Of a DNA stretch of 64,000 bases, positions 44,530 through 54,709 are shown piece after piece. Under the pieces are notes generated by a model. That model was not told where the DNA came from, did not search any database, and worked only from the letters and a program-made list of their open reading frames with translations. Each line of letters opens with the position of its first letter. The first letter of the stretch is position 1. A program made the position numbers and the translations under genes. Origin of the DNA: Microbacterium sp. RURRCA19A. GTDB taxonomy: Bacteria > Actinomycetota > Actinomycetes > Actinomycetales > Microbacteriaceae. The stretch spans positions 1 to 64,000 of the forward strand of contig NZ_FTNQ01000004.1 in assembly GCF_900156455.1 (NCBI RefSeq), written 5' to 3'.

Positions 44530-45825
44530 GTGACAGTAGGGGCCCCGGAGCGCACGCGCGTGCATCGTCGGGGGCTCGGCCTCCTCTTCCGCCTGGGGCT
44601 CGCGACCGCGATCGTCGGGGTCGCGACCGGACTCGCCGTGCTGCTGCTCGTCTGGATCGTCCACACCGTCGAGCACCTGGTCTGGGGGCACGAGGAAGGA
44701 CCGTTCCTCGACGGCCTCGCCTCCCCGTCGGTCTGGTGGCTGCCGATCGTGACGGTGGGCGGTGCGGGTGTCATCGCGGCCCTGGGCTGGTACCTGCTGC
44801 GCCGCTTCGGGCGGAAGATCGCCAGCGTCGAGCAGGGTGTCGCGGGCGCGCACATGCCGTGGTGGGAGACGCTCGCCGACACCGTGATCCAGGTCACCTC
44901 CGTCGCCCTGGGCGCCTCGATCGGCAAGGAGGTCGCCCCGCGCGAGCTCGCCGCGATGGGCGGGTCGAAGATCGTGCGGTGGTTCCGCCTCGACGCGCGA
45001 TGGGGGCGCATCCTCATCGCCGCCGCGGCGGGCGCGGGTCTGGCCGCGGTGTACAACGTGCCGCTCGGCGGTGCGCTGTTCGCGATCGAGATCCTGCTCG
45101 CGCAGTTCAGCGTCGGCGCCGCCGTGATCGCGTTGTCGGTGAGCGCGATCGCGACCCTCGTCGCGCGGCCGCTGGTCGGCGACGGCTCCCTGTACCACGT
45201 GGCATCCATCGACGTGAACGCGTCGCTCATCGTGGCGGCGATCCTCATCGGACCGCTCATGGGATGGGGTGCGACGAGCTTCGGGGCCGTGACGTCGCTC
45301 CTGGCGAAGGTGCGCCCGACGGGGTGGAAGCTCCTCGTCGCGTTGCCGCTGACCTTCACCGCGGTCGGTGCGCTCGGCGCGGTGTTCCCCCTGATCCTCG
45401 GCAACGGTCGCGCCCTCGCCACCGCCGGCTTCGACCTCACGCAGCCCGCGCTGCTGCTCCTCGCGCTCGCCGTCCTGAAGTACGTCGCGACGGTGGTGTC
45501 CCTCGGTTCGGGGGCGGTCGGCGGCACTCTGCAGCCGTCCGTCGCCATCGGGGCGAGCCTCGGTGCCGCGGCCGCCGCGGGATGGGCGTTGATCTGGCCG
45601 GGGGCGGATGCCACGGGTCTGGCGATCGTCGCCGCCGCGGCGTTCCTCGCCTCCAACATGCGCGCACCGTTCACCGCCATCGTGCTGGTGATCGAGTTCA
45701 CCGCGACCGGGTTCGACCTGCTGCTGCCGATCTTCCTCGCGGTCGCCGGATCCCTCGCCGCCGCGCGGTTGACCTCGCGGGCGAGCCTGCGACGCTTCGC
45801 GCCCCGCGACCCCGGGCGCGAGTAG
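44530..45825 (+). CDS. ClC-family chloride channel or H+/Cl- exchanger
   Basis: The 431-residue protein has about ten membrane segments and the ClC motifs in order: GASIGKEVAPRE (with the gating glutamate), AVYNVPLGGALFAIE, and GGTLQPSVAIGASLG (anion site near the end of a helix). No CBS domains follow. Such proteins carry Cl- or fluoride, many as exchangers. The start is a GTG at 44,530. A hairpin terminator follows at 45,834. Confidence 0.9.
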   Translation: MTVGAPERTRVHRRGLGLLFRLGLATAIVGVATGLAVLLLVWIVHTVEHLVWGHEEGPFLDGLASPSVWWLPIVTVGGAGVIAALGWYLLRRFGRKIASVEQGVAGAHMPWWETLADTVIQVTSVALGASIGKEVAPRELAAMGGSKIVRWFRLDARWGRILIAAAAGAGLAAVYNVPLGGALFAIEILLAQFSVGAAVIALSVSAIATLVARPLVGDGSLYHVASIDVNASLIVAAILIGPLMGWGATSFGAVTSLLAKVRPTGWKLLVALPLTFTAVGALGAVFPLILGNGRALATAGFDLTQPALLLLALAVLKYVATVVSLGSGAVGGTLQPSVAIGASLGAAAAAGWALIWPGADATGLAIVAAAAFLASNMRAPFTAIVLVIEFTATGFDLLLPIFLAVAGSLAAARLTSRASLRRFAPRDPGRE

Positions 45826-45833
45826 ATCCGAGC

Positions 45834-45875
45834 ACCACGAAGGGCCGGGACTTCGCAGCCCTGGCCCTTCGTGGT
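45834..45875. terminator. Bidirectional terminator between the ClC gene and aceB
   Basis: ACCACGAAGGGCC and GGCCCTTCGTGGT form a perfect 13-bp stem with a 16-base loop, eight bases from each convergent stop. Confidence 0.8.
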
Positions 45876-45882
45876 CGGCGTT

Positions 45883-47541
<1,659 letters not shown>

Positions 47542-47591
47542 GATCGTGGCTTTCTGTGAGCTGGCATCCCGCCCGCGTCTCCGACCATGTC

Positions 47592-47656
47592 CCGAAAGTG
47601 GCGGCCTGGGGGTGGCCCAAGCGACCAGAAGTGGGACATGCACTGCGAAAAGTGGG
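47592..47656 (-). promoter_or_regulatory. Three CCACTTYYSG-type repeats upstream of aceB
   Basis: On the minus strand CCACTTTTCG, CCACTTCTGG and CCACTTTCGG occur within 65 bp, ending about 50 bases before the aceB start. They are plausible operators for the nearby RamB-like regulator, though they do not exactly match the published corynebacterial RamB site. Confidence 0.4.
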
Positions 47657-47685
47657 ACGAGGGGTGGGGCGGGAGCCGGCGAGTG

Positions 47686-49002
47686 TCAGTGGAACTGCGC
47701 GGTCTCGGTGGAGCCGGCGAGGGCGAGGGTGGCGCTGTCGGGGTTGAGCGCGGTCGAGACGACGTCGAAGTAGCCGGTGCCCGCCTCGCGCTGGTGGCGC
47801 GTGGCGGTGTACCCGTTCGCTTCGGCGGCGAACTCGGCCTCCTGCAGCTCGACGTACGCGCTCATGGCGCGTTCGGCGTAGCCGCGGGCGAGGTCGAACA
47901 TCGAGTGGTTCACGGCGTGGAAGCCGGCCAGCGTGATGAACTGGAAGGCGTAGCCGAGGGCGGCCAGGTCGGCCTGGAACGTGGCGATCTGCTGGTCGTC
48001 GAGGTGGCGCTTCCAGTTGAAGCTCGGCGAGCAGTTGTAGGCGAGGAGCTTGCCCGGGTAGCGGGCGTGGATCGCCTCGGCGAAGGCGCGGGCGAGCTCG
48101 ATGTCGGGCTCTCCCGTCTCGACCCAGATGAGGTCGGCGTAGGGGGCGAAGGCGAGGCCGCGCGAGATGACGGCATCCAGGCCCGGACGCACCCGGTAGA
48201 AGCCCTCGCTCGTGCGCTCGCCGGTGAGGAACTCCGCGTCGCGGGGGTCGACGTCGCTGGTGAGCAGGTCGGCGGCGAGGGCATCGGTGCGGGCGATGAT
48301 CACCGTCGGCACGCCCGCGACGTCGGCCGCGAGCCGCGCGGCGTTGAGGGTCCGGATGTGCTGCTGCGTGGGAACCAGCACCTTGCCGCCGAGGTGGCCG
48401 CACTTCTTCTCGCTGGCGAGCTGGTCCTCCCAGTGGATGCCGGCGGCCCCCGCCTGGATCAGCGACTGCGCCAGCTCGTAGGCGTTGAGCGGCCCCCCGA
48501 AGCCGGCCTCGGCGTCGGCGACGATCGGCGCGAGCCAGTCCCGGGTGATCTCGCCCTCGGCGCGCTCGATCTGGTCCTGCCGCAGCAGGGCGTTATTGAT
48601 GCGGCGCACGACGGCCGGCACCGAGTTCGCGGGGTAGAGGCTCTGGTCGGGGTACGTCTGACCCGCGAGGTTGCCGTCGGCGGCCACCTGCCAGCCCGAC
48701 AGGTAGATGGCCTTCAGGCCCGCACGCACCTGCTGCACGGCCTGGCCGCCGGTGTAGGCGCCGAGGGCCCGGATGTACTCCTCGGTGTGGAGGAGGTTCC
48801 ACAGGTTCTCCGCGCCGCGGCGGGCGAGCGTGGACTCCTCGCGGACGCTGCCGCGGAGTCGGACGACGTCCTCGGCCGAGTACGTGCGCTCGATGCCGTC
48901 CCACCGCGGGTCGTTCTCCCACGCGGCGCGGATCTCATCGGCGGTCTCGGTCTGGTCGCCGGCGCGCAGGGGCGGCTGGGCGGGGGTGGCCTGGATCGTC
49001 AT
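47686..49002 (-). CDS. aceA: Isocitrate lyase
   Basis: The 438-residue enzyme splits isocitrate into succinate and glyoxylate, the first step of the glyoxylate shunt. The catalytic KKCGH motif lies at about 199 to 203, and other family segments are visible ([24 protein letters not shown] [25 protein letters not shown]). Length and start ([11 protein letters not shown]) are normal. It is divergent from the RamB-like regulator, with a 127-bp shared control region that is AT-rich in its middle. Confidence 0.96.
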   Translation of the reverse strand: MTIQATPAQPPLRAGDQTETADEIRAAWENDPRWDGIERTYSAEDVVRLRGSVREESTLARRGAENLWNLLHTEEYIRALGAYTGGQAVQQVRAGLKAIYLSGWQVAADGNLAGQTYPDQSLYPANSVPAVVRRINNALLRQDQIERAEGEITRDWLAPIVADAEAGFGGPLNAYELAQSLIQAGAAGIHWEDQLASEKKCGHLGGKVLVPTQQHIRTLNAARLAADVAGVPTVIIARTDALAADLLTSDVDPRDAEFLTGERTSEGFYRVRPGLDAVISRGLAFAPYADLIWVETGEPDIELARAFAEAIHARYPGKLLAYNCSPSFNWKRHLDDQQIATFQADLAALGYAFQFITLAGFHAVNHSMFDLARGYAERAMSAYVELQEAEFAAEANGYTATRHQREAGTGYFDVVSTALNPDSATLALAGSTETAQFH

Positions 49003-49129
49003 GTCGTCCTCCTTCGGGTGCCGGGCATCGGTGCCCGTGGAGACCACTGTCGGCGAAGAACACGACCTCGACCCGAGATTTCCGCTGTGAATTTTTGCCG
49101 TTCTTCTGTTTCGGTGAGATCATCCCGAC

Positions 49130-50605
49130 ATGGACACCGGAGTCTCCCTGACCGCGGCCGCCGCGGCATCCGACGATGAAGGCGTGGACACGCTCACGAT
49201 CGGCAAACGCATCCGGCAGCTGCGCACGGCGCGCGGCCTGACGCTGGACGAGCTCGCCACCGCGGTCGGCCGCGCCCCCAGTCAGATGTCGATGATCGAG
49301 ACCGGGCGGCGCGAGGCGAAGCTCACGCTCCTGCAGGCGATCGCGCGGGCGCTCGGCACGGGTCTGGACGCCCTCCTGGATGCCGAGCCCCTCGGCGAGC
49401 GCGCCTCGCTGGAGATCGCGGTCGAGCGCGCGATGCGCGGGTCGACGTTCCAGGCGCTCGGCATCGCGCCCTTCCGTGTCGGCAAGACCGTGCCGGACGA
49501 GGCGCTCGCCGCGATGCTCGCGCTCCAGTCCGAGATCGAACGCCTCCGCGACGAGAGATCCGCCACCCCCGAGGAGGCCCGCCGCGCCAACGTGGCGCTG
49601 CGTCGTCTCATGCGCACGCAGGACAACCACTTCCCGGAGCTGGAGCGCACGGCATCCGAGATCCTCGCCGCGGTCGACCACCCGGGTGGCCCGCTCACGC
49701 AGCGCGCGGCCAGTGACATCGCCGCCTACCTGGGCTTCTCGCTGCACTACGTGCCCGATCTGCCGCAGACCACCCGCAGTATCGCCGACGTCAAGAACGG
49801 GCGCCTCTACCTGTCGACGCGCGTCGCGAAGGGCGATCCGCGCGCGGCCGTGCTGCAGGCGCTGTCGAGCCGCATGCTCGGGCACACCGAACCGAAGAGC
49901 TACGGCGAGTTCCTCCGTCAGCGGGTCGAGACGAACTACCTCGCCGGGGCGCTGCTGATCCCGGAGGCGCACGCCGTGGCGGCGCTGACGGAGGCGAAGG
50001 CCCGCCGCGCGCTCAGCATCGAAGATCTCCGCGACACCTACTCGGTGTCGTACGAGACCGCCGCGCACCGCTTCACCAACCTCGCGACGGTGCATCTCGG
50101 CATCCCGGTGCACTTCTTGAAGGTCCACGAGTCGGGGACGATCACCAAGGCGTACGAGAACGACGACGTGAACTTCCCGACCGACCGGCTGGGGTCGATC
50201 GAGGGGCAGATGTGCTGCCGCCGGTGGACGAGCCGCGTGGTCTTCGACGAGGACGACCGCTTCAACCCGTACTACCAGTACACCGACACCGGCAACGGCA
50301 CGTACTGGTGCACCGCGCGCGTGGAGCAGTCCAGCGAGGGTGCGCACTCGGTGAGCGTGGGCGTGCGGTTCGACGACACGAAGTGGTTCCGCGGGCGCGA
50401 CACCCCCAACCGCGCCGTCTCGCGGCACGCGGTCGAGACGTGCTGCCGGCGCCCGCCCGCGGAGCTCGAGGCGGCGTGGCGCGACAACGCCTGGCCGAAC
50501 GTGCGGACGCCCCGCACCCTGCTGGCGACTCTGCCCACGGGGGCGTTCCCGGGGGTCGACACGACCGAGGTGTACGAGTTCCTGGAGGCCCACGCGCCGA
50601 GGTGA
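49130..50605 (+). CDS. RamB-like regulator of the glyoxylate shunt
   Basis: The 491-residue protein has an XRE helix-turn-helix (about residues 22 to 80: IGKRIRQLRTARGLTLDELA, APSQMSMIETGRRE) and an IrrE-like central region (YLGFSLHYVPDLPQTT, TNYLAGALLIPEA, DLRDTYSVSYETAAHR). A C-terminal domain (QMCCRRWTSRVVF, TYWCTARVEQ) is typical of RamB/short-chain acyl-CoA-responsive regulators. Such proteins control acetate and glyoxylate genes. Divergent orientation to aceA strongly suggests it regulates aceA and aceB. It may sense an acyl-CoA. Confidence 0.85.
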   Translation: MDTGVSLTAAAAASDDEGVDTLTIGKRIRQLRTARGLTLDELATAVGRAPSQMSMIETGRREAKLTLLQAIARALGTGLDALLDAEPLGERASLEIAVERAMRGSTFQALGIAPFRVGKTVPDEALAAMLALQSEIERLRDERSATPEEARRANVALRRLMRTQDNHFPELERTASEILAAVDHPGGPLTQRAASDIAAYLGFSLHYVPDLPQTTRSIADVKNGRLYLSTRVAKGDPRAAVLQALSSRMLGHTEPKSYGEFLRQRVETNYLAGALLIPEAHAVAALTEAKARRALSIEDLRDTYSVSYETAAHRFTNLATVHLGIPVHFLKVHESGTITKAYENDDVNFPTDRLGSIEGQMCCRRWTSRVVFDEDDRFNPYYQYTDTGNGTYWCTARVEQSSEGAHSVSVGVRFDDTKWFRGRDTPNRAVSRHAVETCCRRPPAELEAAWRDNAWPNVRTPRTLLATLPTGAFPGVDTTEVYEFLEAHAPR

Positions 50606-50626
50606 CGGGCCGGCACCCGCCACGGG

Positions 50627-50694
50627 GTGGGCGTGCCGTGCCGTGGTGTCGTGCCGCCGTGCCGTGCCGCCGTGCCGTGGTGCCGTGCCGCCGT
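50627..50694 (+). repeat. GTGCCGTGCCGCC-type simple repeat
   Basis: About 70 bases made of variants of GTGCCG(T/C)C and GTGCCGTGG directly precede a copy of the palindromic repeat. It looks like slippage of the GCCGTCGTGCGGAG end of that family. Confidence 0.5.
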
Positions 50695-50760
50695 GCGGAG
50701 TCCGTGGGCGACACGCCGATTCGGGATGCCAGGCGGCGGCGTGTCGACGGAGAGCTCCGC
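50695..50760. repeat. Palindromic intergenic repeat, copy C
   Basis: GCGGAGTCCGTGGGCGACACG pairs imperfectly with CGGCGTGTCGACGGAGAGC and the following TCCGC. It lies between the RamB-like gene and the promoter of the glucanase gene, so it could end transcription of the former. Confidence 0.65.
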
Positions 50761-50787
50761 GGGAGGGTCCGCGTCGGAACCGATGGC

Positions 50788-50815
50788 TTGCGAAAAAACC
50801 GCACACATGTAAGGT
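50788..50815 (+). promoter_or_regulatory. Likely promoter of the glucanase gene
   Basis: TTGCGA and TAAGGT with a 16-base spacer lie 52 bases before the start codon. AAACC and GGTTT arms (50,796 to 50,817) overlap the -10 box and could form an operator for a repressor. Confidence 0.5.
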
Positions 50816-50867
50816 TTCTGGCACGAGCTCCGTCCCCCCGGAGCGCTTTCGATGAGGAGAGCCCGTC

Positions 50868-52460
50868 ATGAAGCACATCCGCTTGGCATCCACCGCGATC
50901 GCAGGACTCGTCGCCTGCGGTCTCGTCACCGCCGCGCCGACGACCGCCGCCCCACCGGGGCCGCCGCCGCACGCGGGATCGCACGCTCCGACCGGACCCG
51001 GCGCCCGCGACCTGCAGCGCTACGCGGAGGACACCTGGGCCTCGATGGTCGCCATGGCCCACCCCGCGACAGGGCTCCCCGACGACAACATCGGGGGAGA
51101 CCTGGATGCCGCCACGGCATCGGGCTACACCTCGCCCACGAACATCGGCGGTTACCTGTGGTCGACGGTCACCGCGCGCGACCTCGGCATCATCGGCGCC
51201 GACGAGGCGCGCGACCGTCTCACCGCTGCCGTCTCGAGCCTCGAGCGCATGGAGCGCAACGATGCCAGCGGCATGTACTACAACTGGTACGCGCCCGACA
51301 CGGGCGCGAAGCTGGAGATCTTCCCGACGTCCGGCGAGGTGATCCACCCGTTCCTCAGCACCGTCGACAACGGATGGCTCGCCGCGGCGTTGCGGATCGT
51401 CCGCGAGGCCGAGCCGACCCTCGCCGACCGCGCCGACGCGCTGTACGAGTCGATGGACTTCTCGGCGTTCTTCGATCCCGCGGGGGCGCCCGGGCTGCCC
51501 GCGGGAACGAACCGGGGCGGCTTCTGGGAAGAGCCGCCCGGCGACGGCTGCGCGGTTCCCGCCCCGATGTACAACGGCAGCGGCGCGCAGGCGTACTACA
51601 CGTGCCACCACTACGACACCACGGTGAGTGAGAGCCGCATCGCCACGTACCTGGGCATCGCGCAGGGTGGCATCCCGGCGACCGCCCTGTACGGAACGCA
51701 CCGCACGATGCCGGCGGGCTGCGACTGGGCGTGGCAGGAGCAGTCGCCCACGGGTGAGACCCGCACTTACGACGGCGTCGGCGTGTACGAAGGGGTGTAT
51801 GCCTACGACGGCATGTCGTTCGTCCCGAGCTGGGGCGGCAGCATGTTCGAGGCGCTCATGCCCGACCTGCTCGTCCCCGAGGCCGAGTGGGGTCCGCGGT
51901 CGTGGGCGCTGAACCACCCGATCACGGTCGAGGTGCAGAAGCGCCACGGTCTCGACGAGGCCGGATACGGCTACTGGGGCTTCTCGCCCGCCAGCAACCC
52001 GTTCGGCGGGTACAGCGAGTACGGCGTCGACATCGCCGGCATCCGCTCGGATGGGTACACCTCGGATGCCGAGAAGACCGACGTCGACATCGACCGCCCC
52101 GGCTGCACGACCGGGACGAACCCCGACCCGACCTTCGGTGACGGAGTGGTCACGCCGCACGCGGCCTTCCTCGCCCTGCCGTACGACCGCGCGGGAGTGC
52201 TGAAGAACCTCCGCGGCATCGAGAAGAAGCTCGACGCCTATGGCCCGGGCGGGTTCTACGACGCCGTCGCGGTGAAGAGCGACACCGTCGCGAAGCGCTA
52301 CCTCTCGCTCGACCAGTCGATGATCCTGGCCGCGATCGGCAACGCCCTCACCGGCGACAGCCTCAAGGACTACTTCGTCGACGACGAGCTCGAGCAGCGG
52401 CTGCGTCCCGCGATGGAGCAGCAGGTGTTCGGCTCGTCGTGGGGCACGCGCCGCCACTGA
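50868..52460 (+). CDS. Secreted glycoamylase-like (PF10091, GH144-type) glucanase
   Basis: The 530-residue protein has a Sec signal peptide (1 to about 28, ending TTA). A catalytic domain of the glycoamylase-like (alpha/alpha)6 type follows (STVDNGWLAAALRIVREAEP, GGFWEEPPGD, VYAYDGMSFVPSWGGSMFEA, HGLDEAGYGYWGFSPASNP, VVTPHAAFLALPYD). Members include GH144 endo-beta-1,2-glucanases. The enzyme would act outside the cell, cutting a polymer into fragments for the ABC importer encoded downstream. The substrate is inferred, not shown; other beta-glucans remain possible. Confidence 0.8.
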   Translation: MKHIRLASTAIAGLVACGLVTAAPTTAAPPGPPPHAGSHAPTGPGARDLQRYAEDTWASMVAMAHPATGLPDDNIGGDLDAATASGYTSPTNIGGYLWSTVTARDLGIIGADEARDRLTAAVSSLERMERNDASGMYYNWYAPDTGAKLEIFPTSGEVIHPFLSTVDNGWLAAALRIVREAEPTLADRADALYESMDFSAFFDPAGAPGLPAGTNRGGFWEEPPGDGCAVPAPMYNGSGAQAYYTCHHYDTTVSESRIATYLGIAQGGIPATALYGTHRTMPAGCDWAWQEQSPTGETRTYDGVGVYEGVYAYDGMSFVPSWGGSMFEALMPDLLVPEAEWGPRSWALNHPITVEVQKRHGLDEAGYGYWGFSPASNPFGGYSEYGVDIAGIRSDGYTSDAEKTDVDIDRPGCTTGTNPDPTFGDGVVTPHAAFLALPYDRAGVLKNLRGIEKKLDAYGPGGFYDAVAVKSDTVAKRYLSLDQSMILAAIGNALTGDSLKDYFVDDELEQRLRPAMEQQVFGSSWGTRRH

Positions 52461-52526
52461 CCGACTGCCCGACCGATGCCCGGTACCCTCGCGGGACCGG
52501 GCATCGGTGCGTGCGGGAGGAGACGG

Positions 52527-53132
52527 ATGACGGACGAGGGGATGCCGCGCGCCCCGCGCGGGAGCTATCCGAAGGGTCTTCAGCGGCGCCAGCGGATCGT
52601 CGACGAGGCCATGGTCGTGTTCGCCCGATCGGGGGTGACCAGCGGATCGCTGCGCGAGGTCGCCAAGCGCGTCGGGCTGACCCCCGCCGGGCTCCTGCAC
52701 CACTTCGCGACGAAGGAGGAACTGTTCGCCGAGGTGCTGCGCCAGCGCGACGAGCGCGTCCGCGCCGCCGCCGGAGACCCCGCGGAGCACACCCTCGTCG
52801 AGCAGATGGGCAAGGTCGTGGCGCACAACGCCACCGCCCGTGGCCTCACCGCGCTCTACACGGTGGTCGTCGCTGAGGCGAGCGACCCCGAGCATCCTTC
52901 GCACGTCGCGTTCGCCGCGCGATACCGCGACAGTGCGGCGCGGGCTGCCGAACTGCTGCGGGCGGGGCAGACGGCCGGGGAAGTGCGGGCCGACATCGAC
53001 CCCGACCGCGCCGCGCGCCTCCTGAGCGCCGTGATGGACGGGCTGCAGCAGCAGTGGCTCCTCGACGATTCGGTCGACATGTCGGCGCACTTCGCCGAGT
53101 TCGTGCGCGGGTACCTTCAGCCGCGGCCCTGA
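52527..53132 (+). CDS. TetR-family transcriptional regulator
   Basis: The 201-residue protein has a TetR HTH (QRIVDEAMVVFARSGVTSGS, then VAKRVGLTPAGLLHHFATKE) and a helical ligand domain (TARGLTALYTVVVAEASDPE). The ATG at 52,527 follows GGGAGGAG. It lies 66 bp after the glucanase gene on the same strand and may help control the sugar locus, although the LacI protein is the obvious main regulator. Confidence 0.9.
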   Translation: MTDEGMPRAPRGSYPKGLQRRQRIVDEAMVVFARSGVTSGSLREVAKRVGLTPAGLLHHFATKEELFAEVLRQRDERVRAAAGDPAEHTLVEQMGKVVAHNATARGLTALYTVVVAEASDPEHPSHVAFAARYRDSAARAAELLRAGQTAGEVRADIDPDRAARLLSAVMDGLQQQWLLDDSVDMSAHFAEFVRGYLQPRP

Positions 53133-53186
53133 CGCCTGGCATCCGTCCGCCGGCGCCCGGGCGTGTGCCGTCGTGCGTGCCGTCGT

Positions 53187-53382
53187 GCGGAGTTCGTCGG
53201 GAACACGCCGGTTCGGGACGCCGCGCGGCGGCGTGTTGGCGACGGACTCCGCGGTGCGGATCAGGCGGCCACGCCGCAGTACCGGCTGTCGACCGGGCAG
53301 CGGCGTGTGCCGTCGTGCGGAGTTCGTCGGGAACACGCCGGTTCGGGACGCCGCGCGGCGGCGTGTTGGAGACGGACTCCGC
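53187..53382. repeat. Palindromic repeat pair, copies D and E
   Basis: Two almost identical hairpins (53,187 to 53,252 and 53,317 to 53,382) start exactly 130 bp apart. Each has 24-base arms with a few mismatches (GCGGAGTTCGTCGGGAACAC against GTGTTGGCGACGGACTCCGC). The spacer contains CTGTCGACCGGGC, also present between copies F and G, so the true unit is about 130 bp. Confidence 0.8.
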
Positions 53383-53452
53383 GGTGCGGTCCCGCAAGTT
53401 CGGTGTCGACGGGGTGACGTCCCCCCTCGGTGAGAGTGCCGACGGGACGGCG

Positions 53453-54271
53453 TCACCGATCGGAGAGATGGATGCCGCGGTCGAGAAGTCCGCGGAGTGC
53501 GAGCTCGACGGTCGGCCAGTCGTGGATCACCATCGCGTAGTCGAACCGAAGGGTCACGAATCCCCACGCGGCGGCGTTCGCGTCGCGCACGAGGTCGTGG
53601 TGCCGCCGTTCGGGGCTGGCGTGATTCTCGATGCCGTCGACTTCGACGACCAGGCGCTCGCCCAAGAGCAAGTCCACACGGCCGACCGAGACGAGATTCT
53701 GCTGTGTGCGCACGCGAATGCCCCACTCCCGCAACCGCCATCGGACGAGCGTCTCGAGACCGCTCTCGGCGTCCGCGCGAGCGAAGGCGATCGCCTCACG
53801 CCCGGTCTCGTTGGTGTTCGCGGCGAGCCAAGTGAGATCTGCGCCCCCGATCCGCCTCTGGTGCAATGCCGATTCGAGCGCGACGAGGAAATCCTCGACC
53901 CCGCAGCATCGGAGGATCTGCCGGAGGACCTCGCGGACGTGGGGCGGTTCGAACGCGTCGTGATCGATGCGATCCCAGTGGGTCACGGCGCCGCCTGACC
54001 GACGGTGACCGTCTGGGCGGACGGCGACGTGCAGCGGTTCGGCACGGGCGAGCACCCACAGGCCTTCGTGCCGCGCCGCCGAGACGCAGGCGAGCGTCCC
54101 TCCGAGGAGCGCTGCACGTTGTGCGATGCCGCACGTGTCGGCATCCGCGTACACTCCGCGTCGGAGACGCGTCAGCGAGCCATTGCGGTGCGCCGCGTCG
54201 AGCCGTCGACGTGACATGCCGCCGGAGAACATCTCTGCCCGCGTGCGGATGCGGGCGCCGGAGGTGCACAT
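53453..54271 (-). CDS. AbiEi-like winged-helix plus DUF559 nuclease-like protein
   Basis: The 272-residue protein combines an N-terminal AbiEi-type antitoxin-like HTH (GGMSRRRLDAAHRNGSLTRL, then RRGVYAD) with a C-terminal DUF559 domain of the very-short-patch-repair type. Its core (VRTQQNLVSVGRVDLLLGER followed by LVVEVDGIENH) supplies Asp and Glu metal ligands, then WGFVTLRFDYAMV. This combination is common in Microbacteriaceae and uncharacterised. It is flanked on both sides by paired 130-bp repeats and has no operon partner, suggesting a mobile or selfish gene cassette. Confidence 0.8.
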   Translation of the reverse strand: MCTSGARIRTRAEMFSGGMSRRRLDAAHRNGSLTRLRRGVYADADTCGIAQRAALLGGTLACVSAARHEGLWVLARAEPLHVAVRPDGHRRSGGAVTHWDRIDHDAFEPPHVREVLRQILRCCGVEDFLVALESALHQRRIGGADLTWLAANTNETGREAIAFARADAESGLETLVRWRLREWGIRVRTQQNLVSVGRVDLLLGERLVVEVDGIENHASPERRHHDLVRDANAAAWGFVTLRFDYAMVIHDWPTVELALRGLLDRGIHLSDR

Positions 54272-54392
54272 GAGGCAACCCTGGCGAATCCGTCGTCCTC
54301 CCCGAGGTGCCCGGCCTCCCTTCAGTGGAGGAACCGCCCCACGGGCCTCCTGGGGAGGGGCCGTGCCCGGGTCTCCGGGCGCGTGCCGTCGC

Positions 54393-54589
54393 GCGGAGTT
54401 CGTCGGGAACACGCCGGTTCGGGATGCCGTGCGGTGGCGCGTCGGCACCGAAGTCCGCCGTGCGGATCGGGCCGCCTCGCCGCAGCGACGGCTGTCGACC
54501 GGGCCGGGGTGCGCGCCGTAGTGCGGAGTTCGTCGGGAACACGCCGGTTCGGGGGTGCCGCGCGGCGGCTCGTCGGGGCCGAAGTCCGC
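54393..54589. repeat. Palindromic repeat pair, copies F and G
   Basis: Copies start at 54,393 and 54,523, again exactly 130 bp apart. The left arms (GCGGAGTTCGTCGGGAACAC) are identical to D and E, while the right arms have diverged. Together with D/E they bracket the AbiEi/DUF559 gene in direct orientation. Confidence 0.75.
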
Positions 54590-54644
54590 GCGACGGCCCA
54601 CCGAATGCGGAACCCCGACCGCCGGCCGGGTTGCCGCGATCGAA

Positions 54645-54658
54645 TTTATGCGCTTAAA
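54645..54658. promoter_or_regulatory. LacI-type operator upstream of the sugar ABC operon
   Basis: TTTATGCGCTTAAA is a 14-bp near-perfect palindrome with the central GCGC typical of LacI-family sites, 52 bases before the binding-protein start. The LacI gene at the end of this operon is the obvious ligand. Confidence 0.7.
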
Positions 54659-54709
54659 CTGTCCGAGACACCGCGCCCGACGACGGGCGCCCGTTCGAGG
54701 AGGAACACG

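Noticed and set aside
50627..50694. GTGCCGTGCC repeats considered as a CRISPR-like array
   Set aside because: Units are short, irregular and have no unique spacers; better seen as slippage of a simple sequence next to the palindromic repeat.
50262..53741. An 1,159-codon minus-strand open frame
   Set aside because: It lies opposite the glucanase and TetR genes, which have clear domains; the frame is Arg-rich without any motif.
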